64,000 nt of DNA from Ligula intestinalis (Eukaryota > Platyhelminthes > Cestoda > Diphyllobothriidea > Diphyllobothriidae): assembly GCA_036362985.1 (NCBI GenBank), contig JAYGXS010000001.1, positions 74,681,600-74,745,599 of the forward strand, in the 5' to 3' direction. Below the pieces are notes generated by a model. That model had not been told where the DNA came from, made no database searches, and saw only the letters and a list, made by a program, of their open reading frames with translations. Below, one piece after another: positions 12,176-23,535 of the stretch (the stretch's first letter is position 1; every line of letters starts with the position of its first letter). The translations under genes and the position numbers were made by a program.

Positions 12176-15100
12176 GTGAATCGTGCTCAGATGCGTGTGT
12201 TGTCACCTCCTTCCCCCTCCCCTGCCCCTTCTGGTGGGTACAATTGTTGGCCGATCACAGCTTCGTTTTCTACTGAATTCTTCTTGATTTGTCTTGCACA
12301 ATCACGCGTGGTGGGTCAGAGTCCTTCAACCCTCCCCCACTGTATAAAAACCCTCTCACGTTCATTAACTTTGGATTATCATGCCGTCCGAGCTGGTGCC
12401 CGCGCCCCATGGATCGAACGGCAACACTGGCACCATCAATCCTCCTTACTTTCACTTGACGTCGACCTCGTGGACTCGGTAGATTTTCTTAGTCAATTGA
12501 GAAGCGTTGATAGCTCATATTAAAGTGCGCATTGTCGGTAGAGAATTCCCAAATTATCTCAGGAATAAGCAGGGGTCTACTCTTGTTGGATGCCCCATCT
12601 GTGATCGATCCAAGTTTCAGGTTGGTATTTTCCTCCACACTGTTCTTGTGGTCTTCGTGTCGGCGTTGGCTGGCACAGGAGTATTGTATCTATCGGTTTG
12701 AAGTCTGCGGACATGCTGCCCATCGACGTTCGATTGCCCCCAGCAGTTACCGTTTGTAGTGGTTGATTTTTCGGGGAAGTTTTTGTTGGTTCCTCATTTC
12801 CGACGCCACGAAGACTACAACCTACTAACCAACTTAAGTGGCGTTAAAGTAGACTCGTCAGTTAGCTGGCCGTTTATTTATGTCTGGCAGGTTTTTTAAC
12901 CTAAAACTAAAATAAATGACTGTTGTCAGGCCTCCCCCGATCGAAAGTTACTTAGCTCTCGCTGTCAAACCCACTATGCAGTCTCGAAAAACAATTTACG
13001 CCGAACAAGTCTGTTTCGTGGGTCCTCTGGTTCGTGTTTATTACGGCGTTGTGTGTGCTTTACTGTGTGAAGTTATCACGGTGTGCGAAAAGTTTTGTTC
13101 TACCAACTAACTGGGTGACAAACTCCTCGTGGTTGGTACTACTTGTGCCGGTGGATCCGCTGGCAGCGAGGCTCCGTTGCTCCTTAATGTGGCATCTAAG
13201 GAAGTGTCGTACACATGAGACATGAACTCTCGCCCCTCTGTGCGAACACGTACAGTGTGCGGGGACTGGGCTGTGTGCGGTACGCTTAGACGGAATGTTG
13301 AGCTGCGTCGGTCCTCCAGGCATTGGCTTGCTGTCGAAGTCTGGTATCTGAGGTGGGAGAGACAGCTGTTCAGTAGTCGCTGAAAATCACGCAACCTGCC
13401 GACGTGCGAAAGACTGATACTCTCTCGTTAATCGGCATTGACTCGGGTTGTGATACTAATTATCGTGCAGTCTACTCTGAAGTCATTTCAGTCATGAGAG
13501 GATGCGGGCTTTGTAAGGAGCTTTGTTCTGAGCACTAGCAAAACGTATGTATTGCGAAAACCGGCTAATTAAGTAGTATGCATTCTATCATTTATTTTGG
13601 GTGCCTTTATAAATTTAAATATATTTTATAGAAGCCATGCACGAAAAAAATTGTTTCTTGTAAATGTTTGCTAGTAAATTACGCCTTTATATTTTATGAT
13701 TAACGAAAGGGCATCTTTCGGTTTTCAAAAAGTTTCTCAATTGCCGAGTAATTTGCTAACCTACTGAATGCTACACTCGAATTTGAGGTTTAAAGACGGC
13801 GCACTAGCACATCCTGTTTAAGGAAAAGTACGTTTTCGCCTACAGTTTAAGGAAGAAGTCACATAGTTGTCATAAAATATTGCAATAGATGTTGAACATC
13901 GATGCTACACACACCCTGTGGAGCACACGCTTGAAGTCGTAGCTTATGACGGTCAACTTTCCGCTAATTATTACCTATGTCACTCATCAACTTTGTTGGT
14001 GCAAGGTATAAACAATAATCTCTCGATTTTCTAACACGCAGCACGTTTTCGGTCTGCCCTTTCCTTTATTCACCCATACGGACAAAACATTTGTCGTACC
14101 CAATTATTGTGTCTGCTCTGCCGACCTCCCGTGTCGTGCTAGCCTCCTCGAACACCGGCTACACTACTGCGTTCGACTTAAACTGGGGGGGGCTAAAATT
14201 CCCCCACACGCCTGCAGTAGGCGCTAAACAGGGAACCACAGCAGACGCGTCTTCGACCGCGTTCCCACCCACCCTCACGGCGGCAAAGGTCTCTTACACC
14301 AAACCGCCCCACGGTGGATCTATCTCCCCTCCTCTATATCTCTGTTTTTGACGACGGAGCAGCTCCTTCCGACCACGCTGCTCCGACTTCCCCGCCGGAA
14401 TCGGGGCCAACCCGGCGGCGCTCCTCGTCTAACATGGGCTACTAGCCAGCCAGTAGGCGCTAACCAGAAGTACTGCTGTGTTACCCCTTCAGAACTTATC
14501 TCTGTTTATGATGTATTTGCCACCCCAAAAGCGGTGACTTTAAGGGCTACCAATCGACGGTTTAAATTGCTACGCCAGACTGAGTCATCCTGCAAGGGCT
14601 TTTTAATGTTACCTTTTGAAAAAACCTTCTAACGCGAAATTTGGAAAATCCCTTCAACGTGTGGTTCGCGTACGTAGGGGAGGCCAGCATGTGTCGATGT
14701 CAAGTCACTCACTTCGCACCCGCCCTTTTCCACTCCTGACTATCCTACCGATGGAATATGTTGTGTATAGACTCAGTTAGATGAAATGCAAGTCTCATTC
14801 GCTATAAAACAAATCTTCTTCCCTTGTGTGGTGATTCCGTCGGTTGTAACAGTCAAAATACCTGGCTGCGATCTACTAGCTTTTTCAGTATGCGGCTGAT
14901 GTAAAAAATGACGCTGTGGCTCTCAGCTTGCAAAACTTTGTGGTTCTGGTCATTTCGATAATTTATATGATGTGCTGCCTCTTGATTATAGTTAATTCCG
15001 CCATCGCATGTCATCATTTGATGATATACTGCAACGGTTCCCTCAAGTTATCATGTTAATAGTAATTGACCTTGGGCTATGCTGTTCGTACCTGCGTCAT

Positions 15101-17400
15101 AAGCTGCTGGTAATGCTTCACTTAGCGTAGGTGCAGATGAAGTGCCATCTGACTTGACAGTTCTCAGCTAAGTGGGTCTCACTTTGTCGAATCGCCAAAT
15201 CAGTTTCCTGCATGCTGATGAATGCAGACACACGCAAGCTCCTTTTGTCACATACACCCCCAACGCAGGCGTATTTTAATTTCGTCAAGCGCCTGATCAG
15301 GCAAATACGCATCACCTTACGATTGTTTTCGTCATTAAAATGTCGCAACGAGTTTGCCTGCATGCTATCCAACCTCGACATGGCGGCTGATGATGCCATT
15401 GCATAGAGGGCTGAACAATAAGTGCTCAGCTTGTGAGTCAAAACAGAGCGTAGAATCCTCGCTTCCGAGCAACAACAGCAGTGGTTGCTATCCAGACCAT
15501 TTTAGCGGCTAGAGCTTTTTTCGGCAAGTTACTTGAACCTCTGTTTTGGACGGTTAGGGAGGTGAGAACTATTTTTAGTTTGTGTGAGTTTTTCTGCCCT
15601 TTACTTGAACAAATGACGAACTCACCCACATGTCTGTAGAAGTATCATTTTGCACGTAGGAGTCTTGCCTTGCGAACCCGGCCTAATCTCCGTTCAGGCT
15701 GTCACTAACTTGCTCTGATTGTCAGACCGAAGAGAATATCAATCGGTTACCACAACTGGGTGAGCACAAATTTATTGCATGCCGCGCTAGCTCTTGGTCA
15801 GCAGGTCGACTCTACCCTCGACTAGCCACCTCCCTCTCCCTCCCAGTCTGGTTTACATGTTTTGATTGCTGACCTATTTTACTTTTCGAAAATGTTACGC
15901 TCGTTTAAATGTAATGGAACTGATTTCCAAGTTCAGTAGGCTCATCAACAGAAAGACGATTTCAGTACACACAGCAACAGAATCAAGCTACTTCACTTCG
16001 TATCTGTGGGTGATGCCTTTAGAGTACACGTCCGTGCTAGGTAACGAACTGCTAGTCAACATTCTGAAATACGTTTTCCAGTAGATAACTTAACTAGGAT
16101 TGTAATATCGTACAAGATAAGCTTAAGAGTTTTAGTCACGTCAAAATGTCGGCTTTTAAACTATTCTCCTTCCGATCGCCTTCAAAAACTGCACTGGAAA
16201 AAATAATAAGTTCAGTATTCTCAATTATTTTCATGCCCTTATCAATTCAAATATACTGTACAGAAAGCCTGCATAATATGTTATTTCTTTTGCTCATTTG
16301 AGAAAATATCTTGTCTTCTTTAAGCTTTATGCTGGAGGAAAGGGCGCCTTTTCGTTTTAAAAAGGGTAGGGCTTTCTTATGAGGCCGCTTTTATCTGTGG
16401 CTAATAATGAAAAAAAACTACTTCCACATTATAAGTAGGTCGAACTTCTGTCTATTTAAATACTTCGTTAATTATATTTACCAACAGGAGTTCTTCTACC
16501 ATTGTTATTGTTCGAAAGACATTCTTTGCTGACCGAATAGGAGTTTGTGTTGGTCGATTTTGTTCGTTCCGTGTGCTCCACCTATATTTTTAGTTCAGTA
16601 AGCCAGTTACAAGTGGCTGCAATTTATTTCCTACTGTGCATATATCGTGCATTAGACACTACGCCTTAATCAAATATTACACCATTTCACCACGATTTCC
16701 GTAAGAAACTTGGGTGAGGGAACTATTGCCACTAGGAGGCCTCACAAGAAAGCCTTGCCAACAAAGTTTGTAAGTACGAGATTTTTGGAGACCGTGAAAT
16801 AGCTAGCCACAAAGCATCGTATCTTTGCGTTTATCAATGAGTTTTGTAAAGTATACTACGTGTTGCACGTTCATTGCAAGAATTTAAGAGTCCTATATTA
16901 CCTTTTCTATGTAGCATATTTAAATTTTAGATTTTCCTTACAGGGACAATAGTTGGCTTGCAGTTTATGAGCCGCAAATAACGGTGAAACTGCAGGTTAG
17001 GGTCAAAATAATTCAGGAATTTATACTTTTTAGAAACCGAAAGCTACCCCTTCTGTAAGTCTAAAATTTGAAGAAGACGCTATCTACTATCAAATGAGTC
17101 CAATAGGAATTATTTGCAGTATTTTTTCTATAAAATATATCTGCATTTATAAGGGCATTAAAATCAATGAATGAAGACATAATACACCTAAGTAATTTCT
17201 TACACAGTTTAGTCTTTGAAGGCGGCCAAAAAAGCTCATTCAAAAGTCGACCTTCTAGCGTGACTGAAATACCTTATTTTTATGCTGCCCGATAATTTAT
17301 TTTACATCTCTACTTAAGTAATCTTCTAAAATCGAAAATACACTTCAGAATTTCGGTTGACATTGCATGAAATAGCACATCTAAGCTACGTGGATTTGTG
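12176..17400. other. Gene-free 5.2 kb
   Basis: Open frames here are short, lack recognisable domains and are not supported by splice signals. About 17020-17370 holds one copy of AT-rich family F (listed separately). Nothing else identified. Confidence 0.5.
17020..17370 (+). repeat. AT-rich dispersed repeat, family F copy 1
   Basis: Aligns with 60950-61330: shared order is ACCGAAA, then TGGAAGAAGGCG/TTGAAGAAGACG, TACT(A/G)TCAAATGAGT, TATTTTTTC, AGGGCATT(T/A)AAATCA, GCTCATTC(A/G)AAAG and TTTCGGTT(G/A)AC. No coding content. Confidence 0.65.
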
Positions 17401-17440
17401 GTGACTAGCAACAAACAAAGCACACTTGTGAACGCGTGTC

Positions 17441-17755
17441 GTGACTAGGTCCAGTCGAACGCACACTTGTGAACGCTTGCTGTTTCCAGCCTCTGGAACA
17501 GCCAATCACAGGCTGACCCACAAAGGACCTCATGTCACGACTGCCGAGCAGACACAACTTCAGACGCCGTCCGCTGGCTTGCGTTTGCGCGGTTGTCTGA
17601 CAGTCCCTTTCCTACTGCCTACTCTCCATTCCTTATGTACAGTACATACTCCTCCTACCACCCTGACCTCCAATGTCTTCGCTTTCCCTAAGTTACCGTG
17701 CCTGAAGATCGCTGTTGCTAGGGTCTATCTTCAAAACCCCCTACGATAGATTGTA
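17441..17755 (+). repeat. Family A short interspersed repeat, + copy
   Basis: Contains CAGCCAATCACAGG, a TGTACAGTACAT segment and the family 3' end CTGAAGATCGCTGTTGCTAGGG followed about 30 nt later by CCCCCTACGATAG. Shares this order with the copies at 19.4, 20.3, 22.3, 23.7, 24.25 and 31.4 kb. Confidence 0.75.
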
Positions 17756-17939
17756 TAACCCTATTACCAGGCATTCTACCCGCTACAGACGTAAACTTTA
17801 ACGCCTCCTTTGCTGTATCTCGCTTCAGCTTGACCCGTTTCTGGTGCAGCGGTCTCTTTTCTATAACTTCTATTGAAGCTATCTCCATTTACAAAGTGTG
17901 AGTTTGCTGGAGGTGTGGAGAAGGTGCGACACTTCCCCT

Positions 17940-19034
17940 TTAAGCCTCCTTTCTCCCCTGTTCTTCGGCCACTTCCTCCGGATTCCTCGTCGACTTGGAA
18001 TCCATTACAGCTATGTTCATACGGCCGGTCATTTTCGTTCGCAGTTTCATGATCGGCTTTATTACCTTTATGCTGCAGTGCAGTTCGTTGTGTTCAGGTA
18101 TCTTTTCAATACGCGCGACCGCACCGTCATTGGTGAAACTGCCCAGAAAGTTCGGTACAGAAAATATAGTCAGTAGTCGCTTGTCCTTGAAAAATTCATA
18201 GCCCTTCTCAATAAGCTCATTGGACCGGATAATTTGTTGGAGTTTAAGCCGGTTGCAGAAGTCATCCACCACGGACGCGCCGTATAGGTAACCGAGACCT
18301 GCAGGATTCTGCTCCCAGGTCTTCACCTCTGGATCAGGTTCGGACCACGTGTAATGCGTCATGAGGATACTCGTATGAATCTCAGTCGGTCGGGGTGTGA
18401 GCTTCATCACGTAGTCTTTCAGCTCCTGGAGATTTGACACACCCGAAAACTGCACGCTTGGCGACATACCGCTATGACAACAAAATATCTTCTCCTCCAA
18501 GATGGCTATCAAGGGTAGGAAGTCAAATGTACTAATAAAGGTTCTCCACAATCGTCTACTAAAGCGTTTTAAGCACTCATCATAGAAGCCATAGTGACGT
18601 GATATATGCTGGCACTCGTGGTTTCCTCGTAGTAGGTATATATGTTTCGGGAAACGGAGTTTGAGGCAGAATAGAAGGGCGATCGTTTCAATCGATCTAG
18701 AGCCACGGTCGACGTAATTACCAAGAAAGAGGTAACGCTGCTGAGGTGGAAATCCGAGAACCATCAGTGTACGTAGGAGATCGCCGTACTGTCCAAAGAC
18801 GTCCCCAATGATATAGAGGGGTGTATCAACTTGCAGATCAATTACCAATGGTTCCTCCATAAAGACGTCTGGAAGCAAATTGCAGATATTGGTCAGCTCT
18901 ATCTCGGTCATTTGGGCATACTTCCCCTTGAGGACCTGGTAGTCAATAAGTCGCTTTGTCAGATTCTCTGCCCGCTTGATCACTTCACGCTTGGCAGCAG
19001 CGGAAAACCCGGATCTAGAACTGCCATCTGACAT
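17940..19034 (-). CDS. PP1-type Ser/Thr phosphatase homologue, predicted catalytically dead
   Basis: Uninterrupted single-exon frame of 364 residues from ATG 19034. It has the whole PPP core: IIGDVFGQYGDLLR, YLFLGNYVDRG, LLRGNHEC, YGFYDEC, EEKIFCCHSGMSP, WSEPD and FSVPNF, closest to PP1 (about 330 residues). PPP enzymes need six metal ligands (PP1 D64, H66, D92, N124, H173, H248). Here H66 is F (GDVF), D92 is N (GNYVD) and H248 is N (RSNEL). The phosphate-binding R221 is replaced by A (NPAG) and Y272 by F. R96, N124, H125 and H173 remain. I read these codons directly from the DNA (TTT, AAT and AAT on the - strand). The frame is intact over 1.1 kb with no stop, so selection for a non-catalytic role such as partner binding is inferred. 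Lack of coding introns suggests a retrocopy origin. A further in-frame Met at 19103 lies inside a likely 5' UTR intron. Confidence 0.9.
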   Translation of the reverse strand: MSDGSSRSGFSAAAKREVIKRAENLTKRLIDYQVLKGKYAQMTEIELTNICNLLPDVFMEEPLVIDLQVDTPLYIIGDVFGQYGDLLRTLMVLGFPPQQRYLFLGNYVDRGSRSIETIALLFCLKLRFPKHIYLLRGNHECQHISRHYGFYDECLKRFSRRLWRTFISTFDFLPLIAILEEKIFCCHSGMSPSVQFSGVSNLQELKDYVMKLTPRPTEIHTSILMTHYTWSEPDPEVKTWEQNPAGLGYLYGASVVDDFCNRLKLQQIIRSNELIEKGYEFFKDKRLLTIFSVPNFLGSFTNDGAVARIEKIPEHNELHCSIKVIKPIMKLRTKMTGRMNIAVMDSKSTRNPEEVAEEQGRKEA

Positions 19035-19047
19035 TTTGCGCCGAAAA

Positions 19048-19107
19048 CTAGCGCCTCCGGTACCGCCTTGTCTCGTACAGGCATGCAATCCAAGGCTCCT
19101 CACTTAC
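19048..19107 (-). other. Probable 60-nt 5' UTR intron of the PP1-like gene
   Basis: A consensus donor GAT|GTAAGTG (intron starts at 19107) and an acceptor GCGCTAG (ending at 19048) lie just upstream of the ATG at 19034. If spliced, an in-frame TGA falls upstream of the ATG, which supports 19034 as the start and would exclude the in-frame Met at 19103. The size agrees with the tiny introns of the SmD3 gene in this window. Confidence 0.5.
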
Positions 19108-19380
19108 ATCGATCTTCACGAGTTCAAAAGATGACCCTGTGACGGGGGCTGGTGTCACGTGTGCCGGTCGACGCTTCAGTTCACGTGAAAAGCAGCTCTC
19201 GATGGCAGGATGGAGGACATTATTTTAGATGTTATCATATCTCTCATTAAAAAATTCTGCACCAAGCATCATAGGCAAATTACTTTAAATTATCTCATAA
19301 AGCAAATTAACTTCGAAGTGCAGTCACTGGGAAAGAAACGCGTGTTTGTGAGTAACAGTTGGCAAGTTTTTTGCTCTATT

Positions 19381-19835
19381 AGACTAGATGACTGTGCACC
19401 AGTGGAGGGGGATATGTAAGGACCATTGGTGTCAACTGATGAAGTATAATGGTTGTTGGGACGGAGCGGGGGAGCCGGCACAGAATTATCGAGGAGTGTT
19501 AAGGCTACTAGAGATAACCCTTACAACTGCGATCTTCCAGGCCCGGTTCCTTTGGAGAAGCGAGAAGTCATGGGAAGGCCAGAGTGGAAGGAAGAGCATA
19601 TTCTGTACAGAATAAATGCGAGAATAGGCAGTAGGAAAATAGCTATCAGACGACCGCACTACTGCAAGCCAGCGGATGGCGTCTGAAGTGATGTCTGCTT
19701 GGCAATCGTCACATGAGGTCCTGTGTCAGTCGGCCTGTAATTGGTTGTTCCAGAGGCCGGAAGCAGCAAGCATTCCCAAAATGCGCTTCGACTTGAGCTA
19801 GTCACGACAAGTGTTCCAAAGTGCACTTCGTGTGG
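19381..19835 (-). repeat. Family A short interspersed repeat, - copy
   Basis: Reverse-complement copy. It carries TTCTGTACAGAATA, the GCGATCTTCCAGGCC equivalent of CTGAAGATCGC, and the CCAATTACAGGCC / ATGAGGTCCTGTGTCAGTC block also seen at 17.5 and 31.6 kb. The outer end has two related GTCACGACAAGTG and GTGCTAGTCACTAC phrases. Confidence 0.7.
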
Positions 19836-19974
19836 TGCTAGTCACTACAGAATAAATGCATGAGACTGTTTCGGGTTTAGCTTATGTGGCCCCCTCTAAC
19901 AGGACACTGGAAAAGGAACACCTCATCGCAGTAATAAAGGTAACTCAGCGCATCGTTTCAGGAAGGCTAAACAT

Positions 19975-20235
19975 CCCCGTGTCCTAACATAAACCTACGC
20001 CGTAGCACTAATGTTAGCATAGTGCCGCCCTGAACCCTAGTCCTACAACTAACACTATGCTAAACCTTAGCCCTAAACATATCTCTGACACTGGCCCTGG
20101 CGCTAACCTTAGCCTTGAGCCTAGCCCTAATTTTCGCGGAATTTGCCGCAAAACCACGTGTATTGCGGGCGATTCCTGTTCTCATGTCCTTTTTAGGAGG
20201 ACCATATAGGTCGTCCTGATACGCGTTTATTCTGT
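19975..20235. repeat. Degenerate telomere-like (CCCTAA-type) tract, family D copy 1
   Basis: Multiple spaced near-hexamers: GAACCCTAG, AAACCTTAGCCCTAAAC, CTAACCTTAGCC, CTAGCCCTAATTTTC. Flanked by TTTTCGCGGAATTTGCCGCAAAA and by a GGAGGACCATATAGGTCGTCC near-palindrome. Related tracts occur at 31.0-31.2 and 39.05-39.2 kb. Confidence 0.6.
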
Positions 20236-20236
20236 A

Positions 20237-20655
20237 GTGGGCCATTGCCTGTCGATGCCTGCCTTTCCTTTCGTGGCCTCAATTCGTGTAGACCTCAAGG
20301 TCGTTGCGGTCGTCGGAATCAGTGGTGCGAGACTCAGGCCACCCACGTTGTCCAACAATGGTGTCAAAAACATGCCGTCAAACCAATCACAGGTCGACCT
20401 AGCCAATGGACGCTCTCTCTCTGTCTTCTGACCTGATTGCTGCTAAGACCTCACTTGGACTGCGGCTGGCTCTCCTGCCGGTCGTAGGCTTGCCAATTCA
20501 GACTTCCTCTATCGATCCTCCTTTCCCTTGTGTACACAATACATTCTTCCTACTACTTTGGCCTTCACCGACTTCTCTCCTGCACAATGTACCCATGGTC
20601 TGAAGATCGCAGTTGCTGGGTTTCACTCACTTAACCCCCTGCGATAATTCTGCCG
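20237..20655 (+). repeat. Family A short interspersed repeat, + copy
   Basis: Has AACCAATCACAGGTCGACCTAGCC, GTGTACACAATACATTC and the 3' signature GGTCTGAAGATCGCAGTTGC ... TTAACCCCCTGCGATAA. Short frames inside are not genes. Confidence 0.8.
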
Positions 20656-20740
20656 TCATCAAGCCACTCGCAACCCTTAATAGAAACGCAAACGTGCCCA
20701 CACATGACGCACATGGTCTAACAACGCCAGAGGATACCCG

Positions 20741-21490
20741 GTGGCGATGCGCTGATGAACTTCGCTTTAATTAAATGCTTCGGCACCCTCTAGTAGACAT
20801 AGTCTGTGGACCATGTACGCCATGTGCTAACGTATATTTGTGTTTCCAGTTCCGGCTGTTAGGCAGAGTTAAGATTGACAGAATAAACGCAGAATAAGCC
20901 CGAAACAAAGTGTACCAATCTACCCGCATTCTCTGCCCTCCCTCTGCAATTTTAACTTAACCGACTGCAACCTGGTAGTCAGTTGCCTGTTCGTGATTTT
21001 TCCCACTCATAAAGAGCTTGCTTGCCTCCGGAAGCCAACAGATTGAGGTGCACCTATTCCTGTTTCAGCATCTGATCTGCAGCGAAAAAGGATGACAGGT
21101 GGCGACGCACTGATGAACTGCTTATGACCCCTATGCCAGACCCTGTCTGTGGACCACCCGTGCCATGTGCTAGCACATGTTCGTGTTTCCAGTCCCAGCT
21201 AATAGCTGGGGTTATGGTCGGCTAAATGAAGGCCAAATAAACCGGAAACAGTTCTGTTTTAATCAACCCATATTCTCTGACGTCCATCCCACCCTCCGTT
21301 ATCATAATTTGGTTGACTTTGGCCTGGTAGCCTGTTGTCCGTTGATGACCTTTGCGACCACTTCAGAGATTTTTTGCTTCTGGAAGCTAGTTTATCAGTG
21401 TACGCCAAGTCCTGCTTTAAACTTAGAATTCGAGCATCCTGAAATTTCCCGATCCTCTATCATTCACTTAGAAAGATCATAAGTTGGTGG
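20741..21490 (+). repeat. Tandem repeat of about 360-390 bp (family H unit)
   Basis: The phrase GTGGCGA(T/C)GC...TGATGAACT starts at 20741 and 21099, and GTGGCGATGC again at 21487, giving periods of 358 and 388. Each complete unit contains GTCTGTGGACCA, GTGCTA(A/G)C, TGTTTCCAGT, GAAAC(A/AG), ACCGACTG/TTGACTT and GGCCTGGTAG-like blocks in the same order. A further single copy lies at about 62.70-62.96 kb. Confidence 0.75.
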
Positions 21491-22275
21491 CGATGCATCG
21501 TTTTAACTTAAAATACGTGTTCTCGTAACAGTTCAGTGGTAGTTGACATTATAGCAGTAGAAGGTATTTCCGAAACTCTAAATTATTACTCCCAATATTT
21601 TTGGTTCTAGCAAGTATGTCTATGCTCAGTGTATTTTCGGCACAGTGTTACTGGTACCTGATTCCATTTGCATAGAAGAATGCGAATATATGCAGTCAGC
21701 CAGTGAGACAAGAGCGAAATAAGCTGTTGTTTACGACACGTTTCAGTGTCAACTTTTCAGGCGTCCGTCTGTTGACGGTAGCGACGCGCGAGCTAGCTAG
21801 CCTGCGGATGTGTAAAGCCTTTGCCATGTCCACTTACGTCCACGCGCTCGCGTCGACCGATCCAGTTTAGCCCAGCTTGGAATCTCGTGAACACACAGCC
21901 CTCGATTCAGACCATGGGCCAACCAATCACGTGATGCGTTTTGCGTACAGTTGGACCCGCAGAAAAAACAGTTCGGTAGTCGCACGCTCACCGAGTCAGG
22001 GCAAAGTACTACGAGCACAAAATATATTAGCACTCTCATTAGATGGAACAGCACTTTCTGAGTGTGCTCTAGTTGTTCTGATATCCTTGACCGCTATAGC
22101 ACGCTATTGGCGTGCTACGTGGGCACAAGGAAGGATGAGCTAGGTCACCCTTACGCAGTTGGGCCCGTTTTTTAGTTTCCATTTTACAACCTGTTGTATG
22201 GTATTTAGCTTCTTCAAGTGACCAGCATTAGCTGCTGTATTTAGTTTTTGGAAAACCGGATATCGTGCGCTTACT

Positions 22276-22730
22276 GTGTGTTTATCGCAGGGGGTTAAGC
22301 GAGTTAAACCCAGCAACTGCAATCTTCAGACCATGGTGACTTAGTGCAGAAAAGAAGTCCGATGAGGCCAGAGAAGTAGGAAAATGTATTGTGTACACAA
22401 GGGAGAGGAGAATAGATGAGAGTAGATGGACTCGGAAGAGCCCGTACGCTCAGGAGATCGACCGGATCCCAAGTGACTGTTTGAGAAAACTCTGGGCAGA
22501 GGGAGAGCACTTTCATTGACTAGGTTGGCCTGGAGATCTTTGGCAAAGAGGCAGCTTACGTCAAGAACGCGTGCGAGCTCGCCATTCGTCGCCTGGCTTT
22601 TGAGCGTAGATGCAGGGACCGTGATTGGCTGATCGAGACGTCGAAAACCGCGTTGGCGAGTCTTTGGGAAATTGCACTTCGATGCGAGCTAGTCGGCCAG
22701 GCACGACCCGCTACATGTTCCTCTCACTAG
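22276..22730 (-). repeat. Family A short interspersed repeat, - copy (well preserved)
   Basis: Read on the - strand: GCCTGGCCGACTAGCTCGCATCGAAG at the 5' side, CAGCCAATCACGGTC, GTGTACACAATACATTTTCC, then CATGGTCTGAAGATTGCAGTTGCTGGG and AACCCCCTGCGATAA. It aligns end to end with the + copy at 24.25-24.7 kb. Confidence 0.85.
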
Positions 22731-23234
22731 AACCTAGGAAGCCGTAATGGATTTATCTAGCATCAGATCCCCAACACCAGCCAACCCGTTCGGACGAAGG
22801 TGAAATGTTGTCGTCCATCTGGAAGCCTCATAGCTGTCGGATGACTCTCTTGTACCAAGTTCGCAATAGAATCGAAAAGACTGGCACTAAAGCACGTCTC
22901 CTTCGGATGTCGTTTGTTAAACCTTTCACTTTTACCTACCACGCTGTGTGAACTAAAGTGGCAATTTTTTCGTTAAATTTGCGTAGATCACTCTGAGGTT
23001 CGTCTTCCCTAGTGCATTTGGGAAACTGTTTTAGCCACCAGGAAACTTTTCGGATAGACGCATGCAAGGTTACTTGAAGACAAGATAGAAGCCGTCAATA
23101 AAATGAATTAGAAAAAAGGAGAAGAATTCAGGGAAATATTTTGCCATGTTCGCTTTTGCCTGTCCCAGATTTACACTACATATTATCAATGGACTAAGTC
23201 TATTTTCATGTGACCCCTTTGCGGAAAACTCAGC

Positions 23235-23316
23235 GGTCTCGATGGGATTCAAGCCCACGACAGCAAGGGCAAGGCTTTCGAAAAGTCAAAGCTCTAACAA
23301 ACTGGGTTACAAGACC
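23235..23316 (-). repeat. tRNA-like sequence (82 nt), SINE head or tRNA pseudogene
   Basis: On the - strand the ends GGTCTTG and CGAGACC pair as a 7-bp acceptor stem (one G-U), and GTGGG-CTTGAAT-CCCAT forms a T-arm with a 7-nt loop. The D-stem (ACCC/GAGC) no longer pairs and the anticodon loop lacks U33, so it is not a working tRNA. The length and extra nucleotides resemble a class II (Leu/Ser-type) tRNA. No CCA is encoded. Confidence 0.6.
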
Positions 23317-23535
23317 CGCCATCGAAGCCGTGAGTTAATTCACACTTGGGTCAGGTAACCTGCCAAGCCTATTGCAGCGTATGGCATCCGCCAATTCTGC
23401 TGCTGGAAGCTGACTGCCCAAACAGGATTTCCTAAGCCATCACTCTTGAATCCACCAGAGGACAACTAGAAACCATTACTTAATAGGCTGAAGGGTTGGC
23501 ATATTTGAATGAGCCATTTTGATTTAGTTGTGAAA

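Noticed and set aside
12176..15441. Several frames of 60-115 codons on both strands
   Set aside because: No motif, no splice context, low-complexity composition; consistent with chance in 5 kb of non-coding DNA.
17898..18201. + strand frames opposite the PP1-like gene (also 18831-19031)
   Set aside because: Shadows of the conserved - strand coding sequence.
19035..19103. N-terminal extension of the PP1-like protein to the in-frame Met at 19103
   Set aside because: It falls inside a likely 60-nt leader intron, and the family N-terminus fits a start at 19034.
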